From NCBI RefSeq assembly GCF_003402475.1, contig NZ_BFAB01000018.1, positions 1-64,000 on the forward strand: DNA of 64,000 bases, read 5' to 3'. Shown here piece after piece: positions 25,231-34,173 of the stretch. The notes beneath the pieces are model-generated. The model saw nothing but the letters and a program-made list of their open reading frames with translations. It ran no database searches and was not told the DNA's origin. A program made the position numbers and the translations under genes. Within the stretch, counting starts at the first letter, position 1; each line of letters begins with the position of its first letter. The DNA is from Mycobacterium sp. MFM001 (GTDB lineage: Bacteria > Actinomycetota > Actinomycetes > Mycobacteriales > Mycobacteriaceae).

Positions 25231-25578
25231 ATGGCACTCAAGGTGGAAATGGTCACGTTCGACTGCACCGACCCTGCGAAGCTGGCCGGTTGGTGGGCCG
25301 AGCAGTTCGACGGTCAGGCCCAGGAGTTGATCCCCGGCGAATTCGTTGCGGTGAGCCGGGCCGACGGGCCACGGCTGGGCTTTCAGAAGGTGCCCGATCC
25401 CACGCCGGGAAAGAACCGGGTACACCTGGATTTCAGCGCTGCCGACGTGGACGGCGAGGTTGCGCGGCTCACCGCCGCCGGGGCCACCGAGGTCGGCCGG
25501 CACAGCATCGGAGACAACTTCCGCTGGGTCGTGATGACCGACCCCGGTGGCAATGCCTTCTGCATCGCTGGGGCTTAG
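25231..25578 (+). CDS. VOC (glyoxalase-like) protein (Rv0801-like)
   Basis: A 115-residue protein of the vicinal-oxygen-chelate superfamily, with two beta-alpha-beta-beta-beta repeats. VTFDCTDPAKLAGWWAEQFD in the first half and RVHLDFSAADVDGEVARL then MTDPGGNAFCIA in the second are typical of the glyoxalase_6 type. ATG 25231 gives the same length as Rv0801 (115); GTG 25213, overlapping the XRE stop, is the alternative. It probably shares a transcript with the XRE gene. The metal site is not obvious, and the function is unknown. Confidence 0.75.
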   Translation: MALKVEMVTFDCTDPAKLAGWWAEQFDGQAQELIPGEFVAVSRADGPRLGFQKVPDPTPGKNRVHLDFSAADVDGEVARLTAAGATEVGRHSIGDNFRWVVMTDPGGNAFCIAGA

Positions 25579-25814
25579 GACTTGAACGCCTCGTCAAGGC
25601 GCCTTACCAGCAGTTGCTCGGCCATCTGCGCGCCCTTGCGGCTATCGGCTTGGGCCTTGCGGAACAATTCGGCGACCTCGTTGTCGCCGTCGCGCTCGGC
25701 ATCCTGGATGTAGGTTTCCAGACGCAGGGCGTTTTCCAGGCACTGCTCGGTGTACCAAATCAGGTTGTAGTTCTTGTCTTTGGTCCCCGTGACTTGTCCG
25801 GACTCAACACTCAT
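25575..25814 (-). CDS. Small helical protein of unknown function
   Basis: A 79-residue protein, predicted all-helical. A first amphipathic helix contains YNLIWYTEQCLENALRLETY and a second AELFRKAQADSRKGAQMAEQ, followed by a basic LLVRRLDEAF tail. The heptad-like pattern suggests a helical hairpin that dimerises, reminiscent of half a four-helix bundle, but no metal ligands of ferritins are complete. The start ATG at 25814 has GGAGGATGAG immediately upstream. It is convergent with the VOC gene (4-nt overlap) and divergent from purL. Conservation among mycobacteria is expected but not checked. Confidence 0.65.
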   Translation of the reverse strand: MSVESGQVTGTKDKNYNLIWYTEQCLENALRLETYIQDAERDGDNEVAELFRKAQADSRKGAQMAEQLLVRRLDEAFKS

Positions 25815-25961
25815 CTCATCCTCCAATCGGTTGTTGTCGGACCCTGTGCGGCTACCCATCCGATCGCCATGCAAACGCTGGTCGTCGGAAAAATCGACGG
25901 TGTATCCAGGGCGGAAAACCAAGGATTCACACTCGGCCAATGAGCGAGTCGGCGAGGTAAC

Positions 25962-25967
25962 TAAGCT
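25962..25967 (+). promoter_or_regulatory. -10 box of purL, leaderless arrangement
   Basis: TAAGCT ends 6 nt before GTG 25974. The bases TAAGCTGTG are identical to those at the purB start. This spacing favours 25974 over the in-frame GTG at 25968, which directly abuts the box. Confidence 0.55.
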
Positions 25968-25973
25968 GTGTCC

Positions 25974-28268
25974 GTGACGTCCGGCCTCACCCACGCGGTG
26001 GATACCGTCGAGCGCGCCGCAGCCACCCCCGATCAGCCGCAACCGTTTCGCGAGCTGGGCCTCAAAGATGACGAATACCAGCGCATTCGCGACATCCTCG
26101 GCCGCCGGCCCACCGACGCCGAGCTGGCCATGTACTCGGTGATGTGGAGCGAGCACTGCTCCTACAAGTCGTCCAAGGTCCACCTGCGCTACTTCGGCGA
26201 GACCACCACCAACGAAATGCGGGCCGGCATGCTGGCCGGCATCGGCGAGAATGCCGGAGTCGTCGACATCGGCGACGGCTGGGCGGTCACCTTCAAGGTC
26301 GAATCACACAACCACCCGTCCTACGTCGAGCCGTACCAGGGCGCCGCCACAGGCGTCGGCGGCATCGTGCGCGACATCATGGCGATGGGCGCTCGCCCGG
26401 TCGCGGTGATGGACCAACTGCGCTTCGGCGCGGCCGACGCCCCGGATACCCGCCGGGTGCTCGACGGGGTGGTCCGCGGCATCGGCGGCTACGGCAACTC
26501 ACTGGGGCTGCCCAACATCGGCGGCGAAACCGTCTTCGATGCCTGCTATGCCGGCAATCCATTGGTGAACGCCCTGTGCGTCGGCGTGCTGCGCACCGAG
26601 GATCTTCACTTGGCGTTCGCGTCGGGCGCCGGCAACAAGATCATCCTTTTCGGCGCGCGCACCGGTCTCGACGGCATCGGCGGGGTGTCGGTGCTGGCGT
26701 CGGACACCTTCGCCGGCGACGAGTCCGGACCGGGCCGCAAGAAGCTGCCGTCGGTGCAAGTCGGCGACCCGTTCATGGAGAAAGTGCTCATCGAGTGCTG
26801 CCTGGAGCTCTACGCCGCCGACCTGGTGATCGGCATCCAAGACCTCGGCGGAGCCGGATTAGCCTGTGCCACATCGGAATTGGCGTCAGCCGGCGACGGC
26901 GGCATGGCCATCGAACTGGACACCGTGCCGCTGCGAGCCAAGAACATGACCCCGGCCGAAGTCCTCTGCAGCGAGTCGCAGGAACGGATGTGCGCGGTGG
27001 TCGCACCGGAAAACGTGGACGCGTTCATGGCGGTGTGCCGCAAATGGGACGTGCTGGCCACCGTGATCGGCGAGGTCACCGACGGCGACCGGCTGAAGAT
27101 CAGCTGGCACGGTGAGACGGTGGTCGACGTGCCGCCGCGCACGGTGGCCCATCAGGGCCCGGTGTATGAGCGCCCGGTCGCCCGCCCCGACACCCAGGAC
27201 GCACTGAACGCCGACCGGTCCACCCGGTTGCCCCGGCCGGCAACCGGCGACGAGCTGCGCGCGACTTTGCTTGCGCTGCTGGGCAGTCCGCACCTGTGCA
27301 GCCGCGCGTTCGTCACCGAGCAATACGACCGCTACGTGCGCGGCAACACCGTGCTGGCCGAACACGCCGACGGCGGCATGCTGCGCATCGACGAAACCAC
27401 CGGTCGCGGCATCGCGGTGTCCACCGACGCGTCGGGCCGCTACACGCAATTGGATCCCTACACTGGCGCCCAGCTTGCGCTGGCCGAGGCGTACCGCAAC
27501 GTCGCCGCCACCGGCGCCACCCCCGTCGCGGTCACCAACTGCCTCAACTTCGGCTCGCCGGAGGATCCTGGGGTGATGTGGCAGTTCGCCCAGGCGGTCC
27601 GTGGGTTGGCGGATGGTTGTGCGGCACTTGGCATTCCGGTGACCGGCGGCAACGTCAGCTTCTACAACCAGACCGGCTCGACGCCGATCATGCCCACCCC
27701 GGTCGTCGGTGTGCTGGGTGTCATCGACGACGTGAGCCGTCGCCTGCCCACCGGCATGGGCACCGAACCCGGCGAGTCGCTGCTGCTGCTCGGTGACACC
27801 CGCGACGAGTTCGACGGCTCCATCTGGGCGCAGGTCACCGCCGATCATCTGGGCGGACAGCCGCCGCAGGTGGACCTGGCCCGCGAAAAGCTGCTCGCCG
27901 AAGTGCTGGCCGCCGCCTCCCGCGACGGGCTGGTGTCGGCGGCCCACGACCTGTCCGAAGGTGGCTTGGCGCAGGCGGTGGTGGAATCGGCGCTGGCCGG
28001 TGAAACCGGTTGCCGCATCGTGCTTCCCGAGGGCGCCGATCCGTTCGTGTCGTTGTTCTCCGAGTCGGCGGGCCGGGTGCTGGTGGCCGTCCCGCGCACC
28101 GAGGAGAGTCGGTTCGTCTCCATGTGCGAGGCGCGCGGGCTGCCCGCCGCCCGCATCGGCGTCGTCGACCAGGGCTCGGATTCGGTGGAGGTGCAGGGAC
28201 TGTTCACGGTGTCATTGGCCGAGCTGCGCAGCACGTCCGAAGGGGTGCTGCCGCGACTGTTCGGGTAA
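25974..28268 (+). CDS. purL: FGAM synthase large subunit PurL
   Basis: ATP-dependent subunit (764 residues) of formylglycinamidine ribonucleotide synthase, working with PurS and PurQ. It belongs to the small-PurL (PurL-II) class, which matches the presence of separate purS and purQ. Motifs are YSVMWSEHCSYKSSKVHL, FKVESHNHPSYVEPYQGAATGVGG, GGETVFDACYAGNP and the second-half VTNCLNFGSPEDP. The start is taken at GTG 25974 from the promoter spacing; GTG 25968 would add two residues. Downstream, a membrane hydrolase gene follows after 4 nt. Confidence 0.95.
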   Translation: MTSGLTHAVDTVERAAATPDQPQPFRELGLKDDEYQRIRDILGRRPTDAELAMYSVMWSEHCSYKSSKVHLRYFGETTTNEMRAGMLAGIGENAGVVDIGDGWAVTFKVESHNHPSYVEPYQGAATGVGGIVRDIMAMGARPVAVMDQLRFGAADAPDTRRVLDGVVRGIGGYGNSLGLPNIGGETVFDACYAGNPLVNALCVGVLRTEDLHLAFASGAGNKIILFGARTGLDGIGGVSVLASDTFAGDESGPGRKKLPSVQVGDPFMEKVLIECCLELYAADLVIGIQDLGGAGLACATSELASAGDGGMAIELDTVPLRAKNMTPAEVLCSESQERMCAVVAPENVDAFMAVCRKWDVLATVIGEVTDGDRLKISWHGETVVDVPPRTVAHQGPVYERPVARPDTQDALNADRSTRLPRPATGDELRATLLALLGSPHLCSRAFVTEQYDRYVRGNTVLAEHADGGMLRIDETTGRGIAVSTDASGRYTQLDPYTGAQLALAEAYRNVAATGATPVAVTNCLNFGSPEDPGVMWQFAQAVRGLADGCAALGIPVTGGNVSFYNQTGSTPIMPTPVVGVLGVIDDVSRRLPTGMGTEPGESLLLLGDTRDEFDGSIWAQVTADHLGGQPPQVDLAREKLLAEVLAAASRDGLVSAAHDLSEGGLAQAVVESALAGETGCRIVLPEGADPFVSLFSESAGRVLVAVPRTEESRFVSMCEARGLPAARIGVVDQGSDSVEVQGLFTVSLAELRSTSEGVLPRLFG

Positions 28269-28272
28269 CTGC

Positions 28273-30027
28273 ATGAGCGCTTCAGTCGACGACGTCACCG
28301 CCGAAGCGCTGCCGACCCATGGCAGGCATCCGCTCGTGGTGTGGGCGTGGAGCCTGCTGCGGCTGAAATTCATTGGTGTGGCGTTCGGGGCGTTGTTCTT
28401 CTGCTTGTCGCTGACTCCCTCGTTGCTGCCGCGGGACTGGCTGTTCCAAGGGCTGATCGGCGGCATCAACGCGGCTTTCGGCTACGGACTGGGCGTGGTG
28501 ATCGGCAAGGCCGCAGACCGCGTCGTGCTTCGCAGCGCCGGCTGGTGGCCACCGCCCGCGCGGGTGCTGTTCTGGATGAAGGCGGCGGTGGTCGTCATCT
28601 CGCCGGTGGCGTGCGTGCTGATGCTCATCCCGGCCGCATCCTGGCAGCGGCAGGTGTCGGCGCTGATGGGTATCGAAGGACCGACGACGCCGGCTTATCT
28701 GCGGACACTGATGGTCGCGATCGCTGTCAGTGCATTGCTGGTCGCGACATTCCGAGTTCTGATCGACGCCATCAAGCTGCTGGCCCGAATGTTGATCCGG
28801 CGCTGGCACATCCACGACGAGGTGGCGTTGTTCATCGGCACCGCGATCGTGGTGGCGCTGCTGGTCACCCTGATCAACGGCGTCCTGATGCGTGGATTCT
28901 TCGCCGGGGCCAACAAGATCTTCGAGCCGCAGAACACCGAGACCCGCGAAGGGCTGACCCAGCCTACGCTGCCCGAAAAGTCAGGCAGCCCAATGTCATT
29001 GGCGCCATGGGACACGCTGGGTTATCAGGGCCGCAACTTCGTCGCCACCGGTCCGCATGCCGCCGAGCTCACTCGCATCAACGGCCGGCCCGCCCGCGAA
29101 CCCATCCGCGTGTATGCCGGACTGCACACCGCCGACGACGACGCCGGCCGGATGAAGATCCTGGTGCGCGAACTCGAACGCACCGCCGCATCCGACCGCA
29201 AGGTGTTGGTCATCGTGCCGACCACCGGCACCGGGTGGATCAATCCGGTGGCCGCGCGCGCGATCGAGATGATGTACAACGGCGACACCGCGATGGTCGG
29301 CGTGCAGTATTCCTATCTGCCAAGCTGGATTTCGTTCCTGGCCGACCGGCAGAAGTCGAAGGATTCCGGGCGGGCCCTGGTCGACGCCGTCCACGGCTAC
29401 TGGCAGCAACTTCCGGCCGATCACCGACCGAAGCTGGTGCTCTACGGCGAAAGCCTGGGCTCGATGGCCGGGCAGAGTGCGTTCGGATTCCTTCCCGACA
29501 TTCCGAGGATGGGCTTCGACGGCGTGTTGTGGGTCGGCCCGCCGCACGAGAGCCCGCTCTGGCATGCGCTGATGGTGCGACGCGACCCCGGCACCCCCGA
29601 GGTGCAACCTCGCTACGACAACGGGCGGACGGTGCGGTTCTCCGAGGCGGTCACCAGCGACGACGTCGCCCGCATCGCCGAGCCGCCGTGGGACGGCACC
29701 CGAGTTCTGTTCCTGCAACACCCTTCTGACCCCGTCGTCTGGTGGTCGCCCGACCTGTTGTTCTCCCGGCCAGACTGGCTGGTCGAACCGCCCGGCCAGG
29801 ACCGCACCGCGGCGATGAGCTGGTATCCCGTGGTGACGTTCTGGCAAGTCAGCGCCGACCTGACCGACGCCGAGAGCATGCCCGGCGGCCATGGTCACAA
29901 CTACGGCGACATCGTGCTCGACGGCTGGGCCGCGGTCGCCCCGCCGGAGGGCTGGCAGCCCAGCGACACCGAACGCATGCGCGTCGCGCTGAAACAGACC
30001 GAAAGCGCTGACGGACCCGAACACTGA
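28273..30027 (+). CDS. Membrane-anchored alpha/beta-hydrolase (Abhydrolase_9 family)
   Basis: A 584-residue protein. The N-terminal ~210 residues hold five or six membrane segments starting at SLTPSLLPRDW. The C-terminal half is an alpha/beta-hydrolase-like domain with KVLVIVPTTGTGWINP and a nucleophile elbow LYGESLGSMAG (Ser near 392). The family is widespread in actinobacteria and unassigned. The ATG is 4 nt after the purL stop and its stop overlaps the next start (TGATG), so it is in the purL transcription unit. M. tuberculosis has Rv0804-like genes here; I do not recall this hydrolase at the site. Confidence 0.78.
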   Translation: MSASVDDVTAEALPTHGRHPLVVWAWSLLRLKFIGVAFGALFFCLSLTPSLLPRDWLFQGLIGGINAAFGYGLGVVIGKAADRVVLRSAGWWPPPARVLFWMKAAVVVISPVACVLMLIPAASWQRQVSALMGIEGPTTPAYLRTLMVAIAVSALLVATFRVLIDAIKLLARMLIRRWHIHDEVALFIGTAIVVALLVTLINGVLMRGFFAGANKIFEPQNTETREGLTQPTLPEKSGSPMSLAPWDTLGYQGRNFVATGPHAAELTRINGRPAREPIRVYAGLHTADDDAGRMKILVRELERTAASDRKVLVIVPTTGTGWINPVAARAIEMMYNGDTAMVGVQYSYLPSWISFLADRQKSKDSGRALVDAVHGYWQQLPADHRPKLVLYGESLGSMAGQSAFGFLPDIPRMGFDGVLWVGPPHESPLWHALMVRRDPGTPEVQPRYDNGRTVRFSEAVTSDDVARIAEPPWDGTRVLFLQHPSDPVVWWSPDLLFSRPDWLVEPPGQDRTAAMSWYPVVTFWQVSADLTDAESMPGGHGHNYGDIVLDGWAAVAPPEGWQPSDTERMRVALKQTESADGPEH

Positions 30028-30653
30028 TGAACTCCAACGCGTTTCGTACCGTGGGGCTGGCGGGAGCTCTGGTCGGCTGGAGCTTTGTCGGCCCTCGGGT
30101 TCGGATGCCGTGGCGCATCGTGGCGCAATCCGGTTTGGCAGGCTTGCTGGTCCTGGTGACCCGCGCGCCGTTGGGGCTGTCTGCGTCGCGCATGCGGGCG
30201 GGATTGCGGATCGGGCTGGCGGCAGCGGTTCCCGCGGCGACCGTCGTCGCGACGACGACAGCGGTGCCGGTCGTGCGGCTCTCGATGGCCGATCGGGAGC
30301 TGCCGCGGCCGACACCGCTCTGGCTGTTGTTGCGGATACCGGTGGGCACCGTGTGGGCAGAGGAGGCCGCATACCGCGGGGCGTTAAGTGCCACGGCAAG
30401 AACAGCTTTCGGTGAAACGCGCGGCCGGTTGCTCCAGGCCGCCGCGTTCGGGCTGTCTCATATCGCCGACGCCCGCGCCACCGGCGAACCGGTGCTGCCC
30501 ACGGTTGTGGCCACCGGCATCGCCGGCTGGGTATTCGGTTGGCTCGCCGAACGTTCCGGCAGCCTGGCCGCGCCGATGCTGGCACACCTGGCGATCAACG
30601 AGGCTGGCGCCGCCGCGGCGCTGGCCGTGCAGGCGTATGGCCGCGCGTCGTAA
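30027..30653 (+). CDS. CPBP-family intramembrane metalloprotease (Rv0804-like)
   Basis: A 208-residue membrane protein related to the Abi/CAAX-prenyl-protease (CPBP) family. The metal motifs are EEAAYRG near residue 113 (EExxxR type), FGLSHIADA in the middle (His), and HLAINEAGA near the C-terminus (His and Asn). Five to six hydrophobic segments are predicted. Family members cut substrates within membranes or act in bacteriocin immunity; the substrate is unknown. It is translationally linked to the preceding hydrolase (1-nt stop/start overlap) and overlaps the next gene by 17 nt. Confidence 0.8.
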   Translation: MNSNAFRTVGLAGALVGWSFVGPRVRMPWRIVAQSGLAGLLVLVTRAPLGLSASRMRAGLRIGLAAAVPAATVVATTTAVPVVRLSMADRELPRPTPLWLLLRIPVGTVWAEEAAYRGALSATARTAFGETRGRLLQAAAFGLSHIADARATGEPVLPTVVATGIAGWVFGWLAERSGSLAAPMLAHLAINEAGAAAALAVQAYGRAS

Positions 30654-31023
30654 AGCCGATCCGGCCCAGACCCGTGACGCGGTGCTGGCCCTCGAGGACT
30701 GGCTGCGCGACGATAGTCGGCCCGCGCCTGAGCGCGCCGAACTGGCGATCGCCGTGCGGCTCACCGCCCACACCCTGGCCGAGCAGGCGCCCGGCGCCAG
30801 CGTCGAGGTCCGCATTCCGCCGTTCGTCGCCGTCCAGTGCGTTGCCGGGCCGCGGCACACCCGCGGCACTCCGCCCAACGTCGTCGAAACCGATCCGCGG
30901 ACCTGGCTGTTGCTGGCCACCGGGCTGCTCACGGTGCTCGACGCCCAGGCCACCGGAGCGCTGCGGCTGTCCGGCTCCCGGGCCGGCGAGATCGCGGCCT
31001 GGCTACCGCTGGTGACCTTGTGA
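30637..31023 (+). CDS. SCP-like (SCP_3) conserved protein (Rv0807-like)
   Basis: A 128-residue protein resembling the bacterial sterol-carrier-protein orthologue family SCP_3, found throughout actinobacteria. Features are LAIAVRLTAHTLAEQAPG, VEVRIPPFVAVQC and a C-terminal GALRLSGSRAGEIAAWLPL. ATG 30637 lies inside the end of the preceding gene. Length matches Rv0807 (129 residues), which also lies directly upstream of purF. The function is unknown; the conserved linkage with purF is the main clue. Confidence 0.72.
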   Translation: MAARRKADPAQTRDAVLALEDWLRDDSRPAPERAELAIAVRLTAHTLAEQAPGASVEVRIPPFVAVQCVAGPRHTRGTPPNVVETDPRTWLLLATGLLTVLDAQATGALRLSGSRAGEIAAWLPLVTL

Positions 31024-31135
31024 CTTGTGTGGCACACGCGACGGCTGGAGCCTTGTGGGAACCATCCTTTGCCGCAACCCGTTAGCAAGGTGCGCAACAC
31101 GCTCGTCCGATTCGGCGACTCGACCGTCGTCCCCG

Positions 31136-31141
31136 TAGACT
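31136..31141 (+). promoter_or_regulatory. Candidate -10 box of purF
   Basis: TAGACT lies 40 nt before the purF GTG, with a CAGGGAG ribosome-binding site close to the start. purF is therefore a leadered gene, unlike purB, purC and purL. No convincing -35 element was found. Confidence 0.35.
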
Positions 31142-31181
31142 CCGTTACGTCACCAATCGCGCCCCAGGGAGCCGCCACATC

Positions 31182-32738
31182 GTGACCGCCCAGCAGCCGC
31201 TGCCCGAGGAAAATCCGCCCGGCGAAGAGTGCGGCGTATTCGGCGTATGGGCGCCCGGCGAGGAAGTCGCCAAGCTGACCTATTACGGCCTCTACGCATT
31301 GCAGCACCGCGGCCAGGAAGCCGCCGGCATCGCTGTCGCCGACGGTTCGCAGGTGCTGGTGTTCAAGGACCTCGGCCTGGTCAGCCAGGTGTTCGAGGAA
31401 CAGACACTGGCGGCCATGGAAGGCCACGTGGCGATCGGGCACTGCCGCTACTCCACCACCGGCAACACCACCTGGGAAAACGCCCAGCCGGTGTTTCGCA
31501 ACACGGCCGCCGGCACCGGGGTGGCGCTCGGGCACAACGGCAACCTGGTCAACAGCACGGCACTGGTCGCCCGGGCCCGCGAGGCAGGACTGATCAACAC
31601 CCGGGTGCCCGGCGCGGCCACCACCGACTCCGACATCCTGGGCGCCTTGCTGGCCCACGGCGCGGCCGACTCCAGCCTGGAACAGGCGGCCCTGGAGCTG
31701 CTGCCGACCGTGCGCGGCGCGTTCTGCCTGACCTTCATGGACGAAAACACCCTCTACGCGGCCCGCGACCCGCACGGGGTGCGGCCGTTGTCGCTGGGCC
31801 GGCTGGACCGCGGCTGGGTGGTGGCCTCGGAAACCGCCGCGCTGGACATCGTCGGCGCCTCGTTTGTGCGTGACATCGAGCCCGGCGAGCTGCTGGCGAT
31901 CGACGCCGACGGGGTGCGCTCCGCCCGCTTCGCCAACCCGACCCCGAAGGGCTGCATCTTCGAATACGTCTACCTGGCCCGGCCGGACAGCACGATCGCC
32001 GGCCGCTCGGTGCACGGCGCGCGAGTCGAGATCGGCCGGCGGCTGGCCCGCGAATGCCCGATCGACGCCGACCTGGTGATCGGCGTCCCGGAATCCGGCA
32101 CGCCCGCCGCGGTCGGCTATGCGCAGGAGTCCGGCATCCCGTACGGGCAGGGCCTGATGAAGAACGCCTACGTCGGGCGCACGTTCATCCAGCCGTCGCA
32201 GACCATCCGCCAACTCGGCATCCGGCTCAAGCTCAACCCGCTCAAAGAGGTCATCCGCGGCAAGCGGCTGATCGTCGTCGACGACTCGATTGTGCGCGGC
32301 AACACCCAGCGCGCGCTGGTGCGGATGCTGCGCGAGGCCGGTGCCGTCGAGGTGCACGTGCGGATTGCGTCGCCACCGGTGAAGTGGCCATGCTTCTACG
32401 GCATCGACTTCCCGTCGCCGGCCGAGCTGATCGCCAACGCCGTCGAAGACGAGGACGAAATGCTCGAAGCCGTGCGGCATGCCATCAACGCCGACACGCT
32501 GGGCTACATCTCGCTGCGCGGTCTGATCGCGGCCACCGAGCAGCCCACCTCACGGTTGTGCTCGGCCTGCTTCGACGGCCAGTACCCGATCGAACTGCCC
32601 AGTGAAACGGCACTGGGCAAGAACGTCATCGAGCACATGCTGGCCACCGCCGCACGCGGGGCCGGGGTGCGCGCCGACATCGCGGCCGCCGACGTATCGC
32701 CCGAGGCCGAGCAGGCCTCAGTGCTGCGGCATCCGTAA
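31182..32738 (+). CDS. purF: Amidophosphoribosyltransferase PurF
   Basis: First committed enzyme of purine synthesis: glutamine plus PRPP gives phosphoribosylamine. It has 518 residues. A short propeptide ends before Cys17 (EECGVFGVW), which becomes the N-terminal nucleophile of the glutaminase domain. The PRPP-binding motif is RLIVVDDSIVRGNTQR near residue 366, in the type I phosphoribosyltransferase domain. Late Cys residues (RLCSACFDGQYP) match the Fe-S-cluster type of PurF found in Bacillus. purM follows after 28 nt. Confidence 0.96.
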   Translation: MTAQQPLPEENPPGEECGVFGVWAPGEEVAKLTYYGLYALQHRGQEAAGIAVADGSQVLVFKDLGLVSQVFEEQTLAAMEGHVAIGHCRYSTTGNTTWENAQPVFRNTAAGTGVALGHNGNLVNSTALVARAREAGLINTRVPGAATTDSDILGALLAHGAADSSLEQAALELLPTVRGAFCLTFMDENTLYAARDPHGVRPLSLGRLDRGWVVASETAALDIVGASFVRDIEPGELLAIDADGVRSARFANPTPKGCIFEYVYLARPDSTIAGRSVHGARVEIGRRLARECPIDADLVIGVPESGTPAAVGYAQESGIPYGQGLMKNAYVGRTFIQPSQTIRQLGIRLKLNPLKEVIRGKRLIVVDDSIVRGNTQRALVRMLREAGAVEVHVRIASPPVKWPCFYGIDFPSPAELIANAVEDEDEMLEAVRHAINADTLGYISLRGLIAATEQPTSRLCSACFDGQYPIELPSETALGKNVIEHMLATAARGAGVRADIAAADVSPEAEQASVLRHP

Positions 32739-32766
32739 GCCGCGTCGACCGGTAGCCTTTATCGCG

Positions 32767-33849
32767 ATGACCCAGCGCGCAAAAGACCCGGGCCCCCACG
32801 GCGTCACCTACGCATCGGCGGGAGTCGACATCCAAGCCGGCGAGCGCGCGGTAGAGCTGTTCAAGCCGTTGGCGTCGAAAGCCACTCGTCCGGAGGTGCG
32901 CAGCAAGCTGGGCGGATTCGCCGGATTGTTCGCGCTGCGCAGCGGCTATCGGGAGCCGCTGCTGGCGGCCTCCAGCGACGGTGTGGGCACCAAGCTGGCG
33001 GTTGCCCAGGCGATGGACAAGCACGACACCGTGGGCCTGGACCTGGTCGCGATGGTCGTCGACGACCTCGTGGTCTGCGGCGCCGAGCCGCTGTTCCTGT
33101 TGGACTACATCGCGTTGGGCCGCATCGTGCCCGAACGGCTCAACGCGATCGTCGCCGGCATCGCGGACGGATGCATGCGTGCGGGCTGCGCGCTGCTCGG
33201 CGGCGAGACCGCCGAACACCCCGGCCTGATCGAACCGGACCACTACGACATCTCCGGCACCGCCGTCGGTGTCGTCGAGGCCGACGACGTGCTGGGTCCC
33301 GAGCGCGTCAAGCCCGGCGACGTCATCATCGCGATGGGGTCTTCGGGGCTGCATTCCAACGGGTATTCGTTGGCCCGCAAGGTCCTGCTGGACATCGACC
33401 GGATGAACCTCGCCGGCTATGTCGAGGAGTTCGGCCGCACGCTGGGCGAAGAGCTGCTCGAGCCCACCCTGATCTACGCCAAGGACTGTCTGGCGCTGGC
33501 CGCTGAAACCCACGTCCGCACCTTTTGCCACATCACCGGCGGCGGGCTGGCCGGCAATCTGGAACGCGTCATCCCGCACGGGCTGGTCGCTGAGGTCGAC
33601 CGTGGCACCTGGACGCCGGCGCCGGTGTTCGCGATGATCGCGCAGCGCGGCCGGGTGGCACGTGCCGAGATGGAGAAGACATTCAACATGGGCGTGGGCA
33701 TGGTCGCGGTCGTCGCTCCCGAGGACACCGACCGGGCACTGGCCATCTTGACTGCGCGGCACTTGGACTGCTGGGTGCTGGGCACCGTCAGCAAGGGCGG
33801 GAAAGAAGGCCCGCGAGCCAAGCTCGTCGGGCAACACCCGAGGTTTTAG
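32767..33849 (+). CDS. purM: AIR synthetase PurM
   Basis: Phosphoribosylformylglycinamidine cyclo-ligase, 360 residues. It converts FGAM to AIR using ATP. Motifs are VTYASAGVDIQAGERAVE, SSDGVGTKLAVAQAM, ALLGGETAEHPGL, GSSGLHSNGYSL and HITGGGLAGNLERVIP, all expected of the PurM/ThiL/SelD superfamily. ATG 32767 starts 8 nt after a TAGCCT box, so an internal leaderless promoter is possible besides readthrough from purF. Its last 4 nt overlap the convergent DUF3073 gene. Confidence 0.96.
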   Translation: MTQRAKDPGPHGVTYASAGVDIQAGERAVELFKPLASKATRPEVRSKLGGFAGLFALRSGYREPLLAASSDGVGTKLAVAQAMDKHDTVGLDLVAMVVDDLVVCGAEPLFLLDYIALGRIVPERLNAIVAGIADGCMRAGCALLGGETAEHPGLIEPDHYDISGTAVGVVEADDVLGPERVKPGDVIIAMGSSGLHSNGYSLARKVLLDIDRMNLAGYVEEFGRTLGEELLEPTLIYAKDCLALAAETHVRTFCHITGGGLAGNLERVIPHGLVAEVDRGTWTPAPVFAMIAQRGRVARAEMEKTFNMGVGMVAVVAPEDTDRALAILTARHLDCWVLGTVSKGGKEGPRAKLVGQHPRF

Positions 33850-34037
33850 CGGCGCCAGTCGTCTTCGTCGGCCCAGGAGTCGCTCGGAAACGGCTCGTCG
33901 CCGTCGCGCTGGGCGGAGTCGTCGTCGCTCGAACCGGACAGCTCGCGCTGAAGCCGCTCGAAATCGGTCTGCGGGGTGCTGTACTTCAGTTCTCGAGCAA
34001 CCTTGGTCTGCTTCGCCTTAGCCCGGCCGCGGCCCAT
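33846..34037 (-). CDS. DUF3073 protein (Rv0810c-like)
   Basis: A 63-residue protein, basic at the N-terminus (MGRGRAKAKQTKVARELKY) and highly acidic at the C-terminus (SDSWADEDDW). This is the actinobacterial DUF3073 pattern, always next to purM in mycobacteria. The conserved YSTPQTDFERLQREL forms a probable helix. The bipolar charge suggests binding to nucleic acid or a basic partner, but no function is known. Met at 34037 is used; the frame stays open to 34073. Confidence 0.8.
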   Translation of the reverse strand: MGRGRAKAKQTKVARELKYSTPQTDFERLQRELSGSSDDDSAQRDGDEPFPSDSWADEDDWRR

Positions 34038-34173
34038 GGGGGAACCCCCTCGCGCAATAACGGAGCGGCCCAAGAGAAGGCGGCTCCGATCTGTCAGTGA
34101 ATTTATTGTCCTGCCGACAGTTTACCGTGCCCCGCGGGTGCGTGCTGGCCTGCCCTACCCACCGGTACGACCG

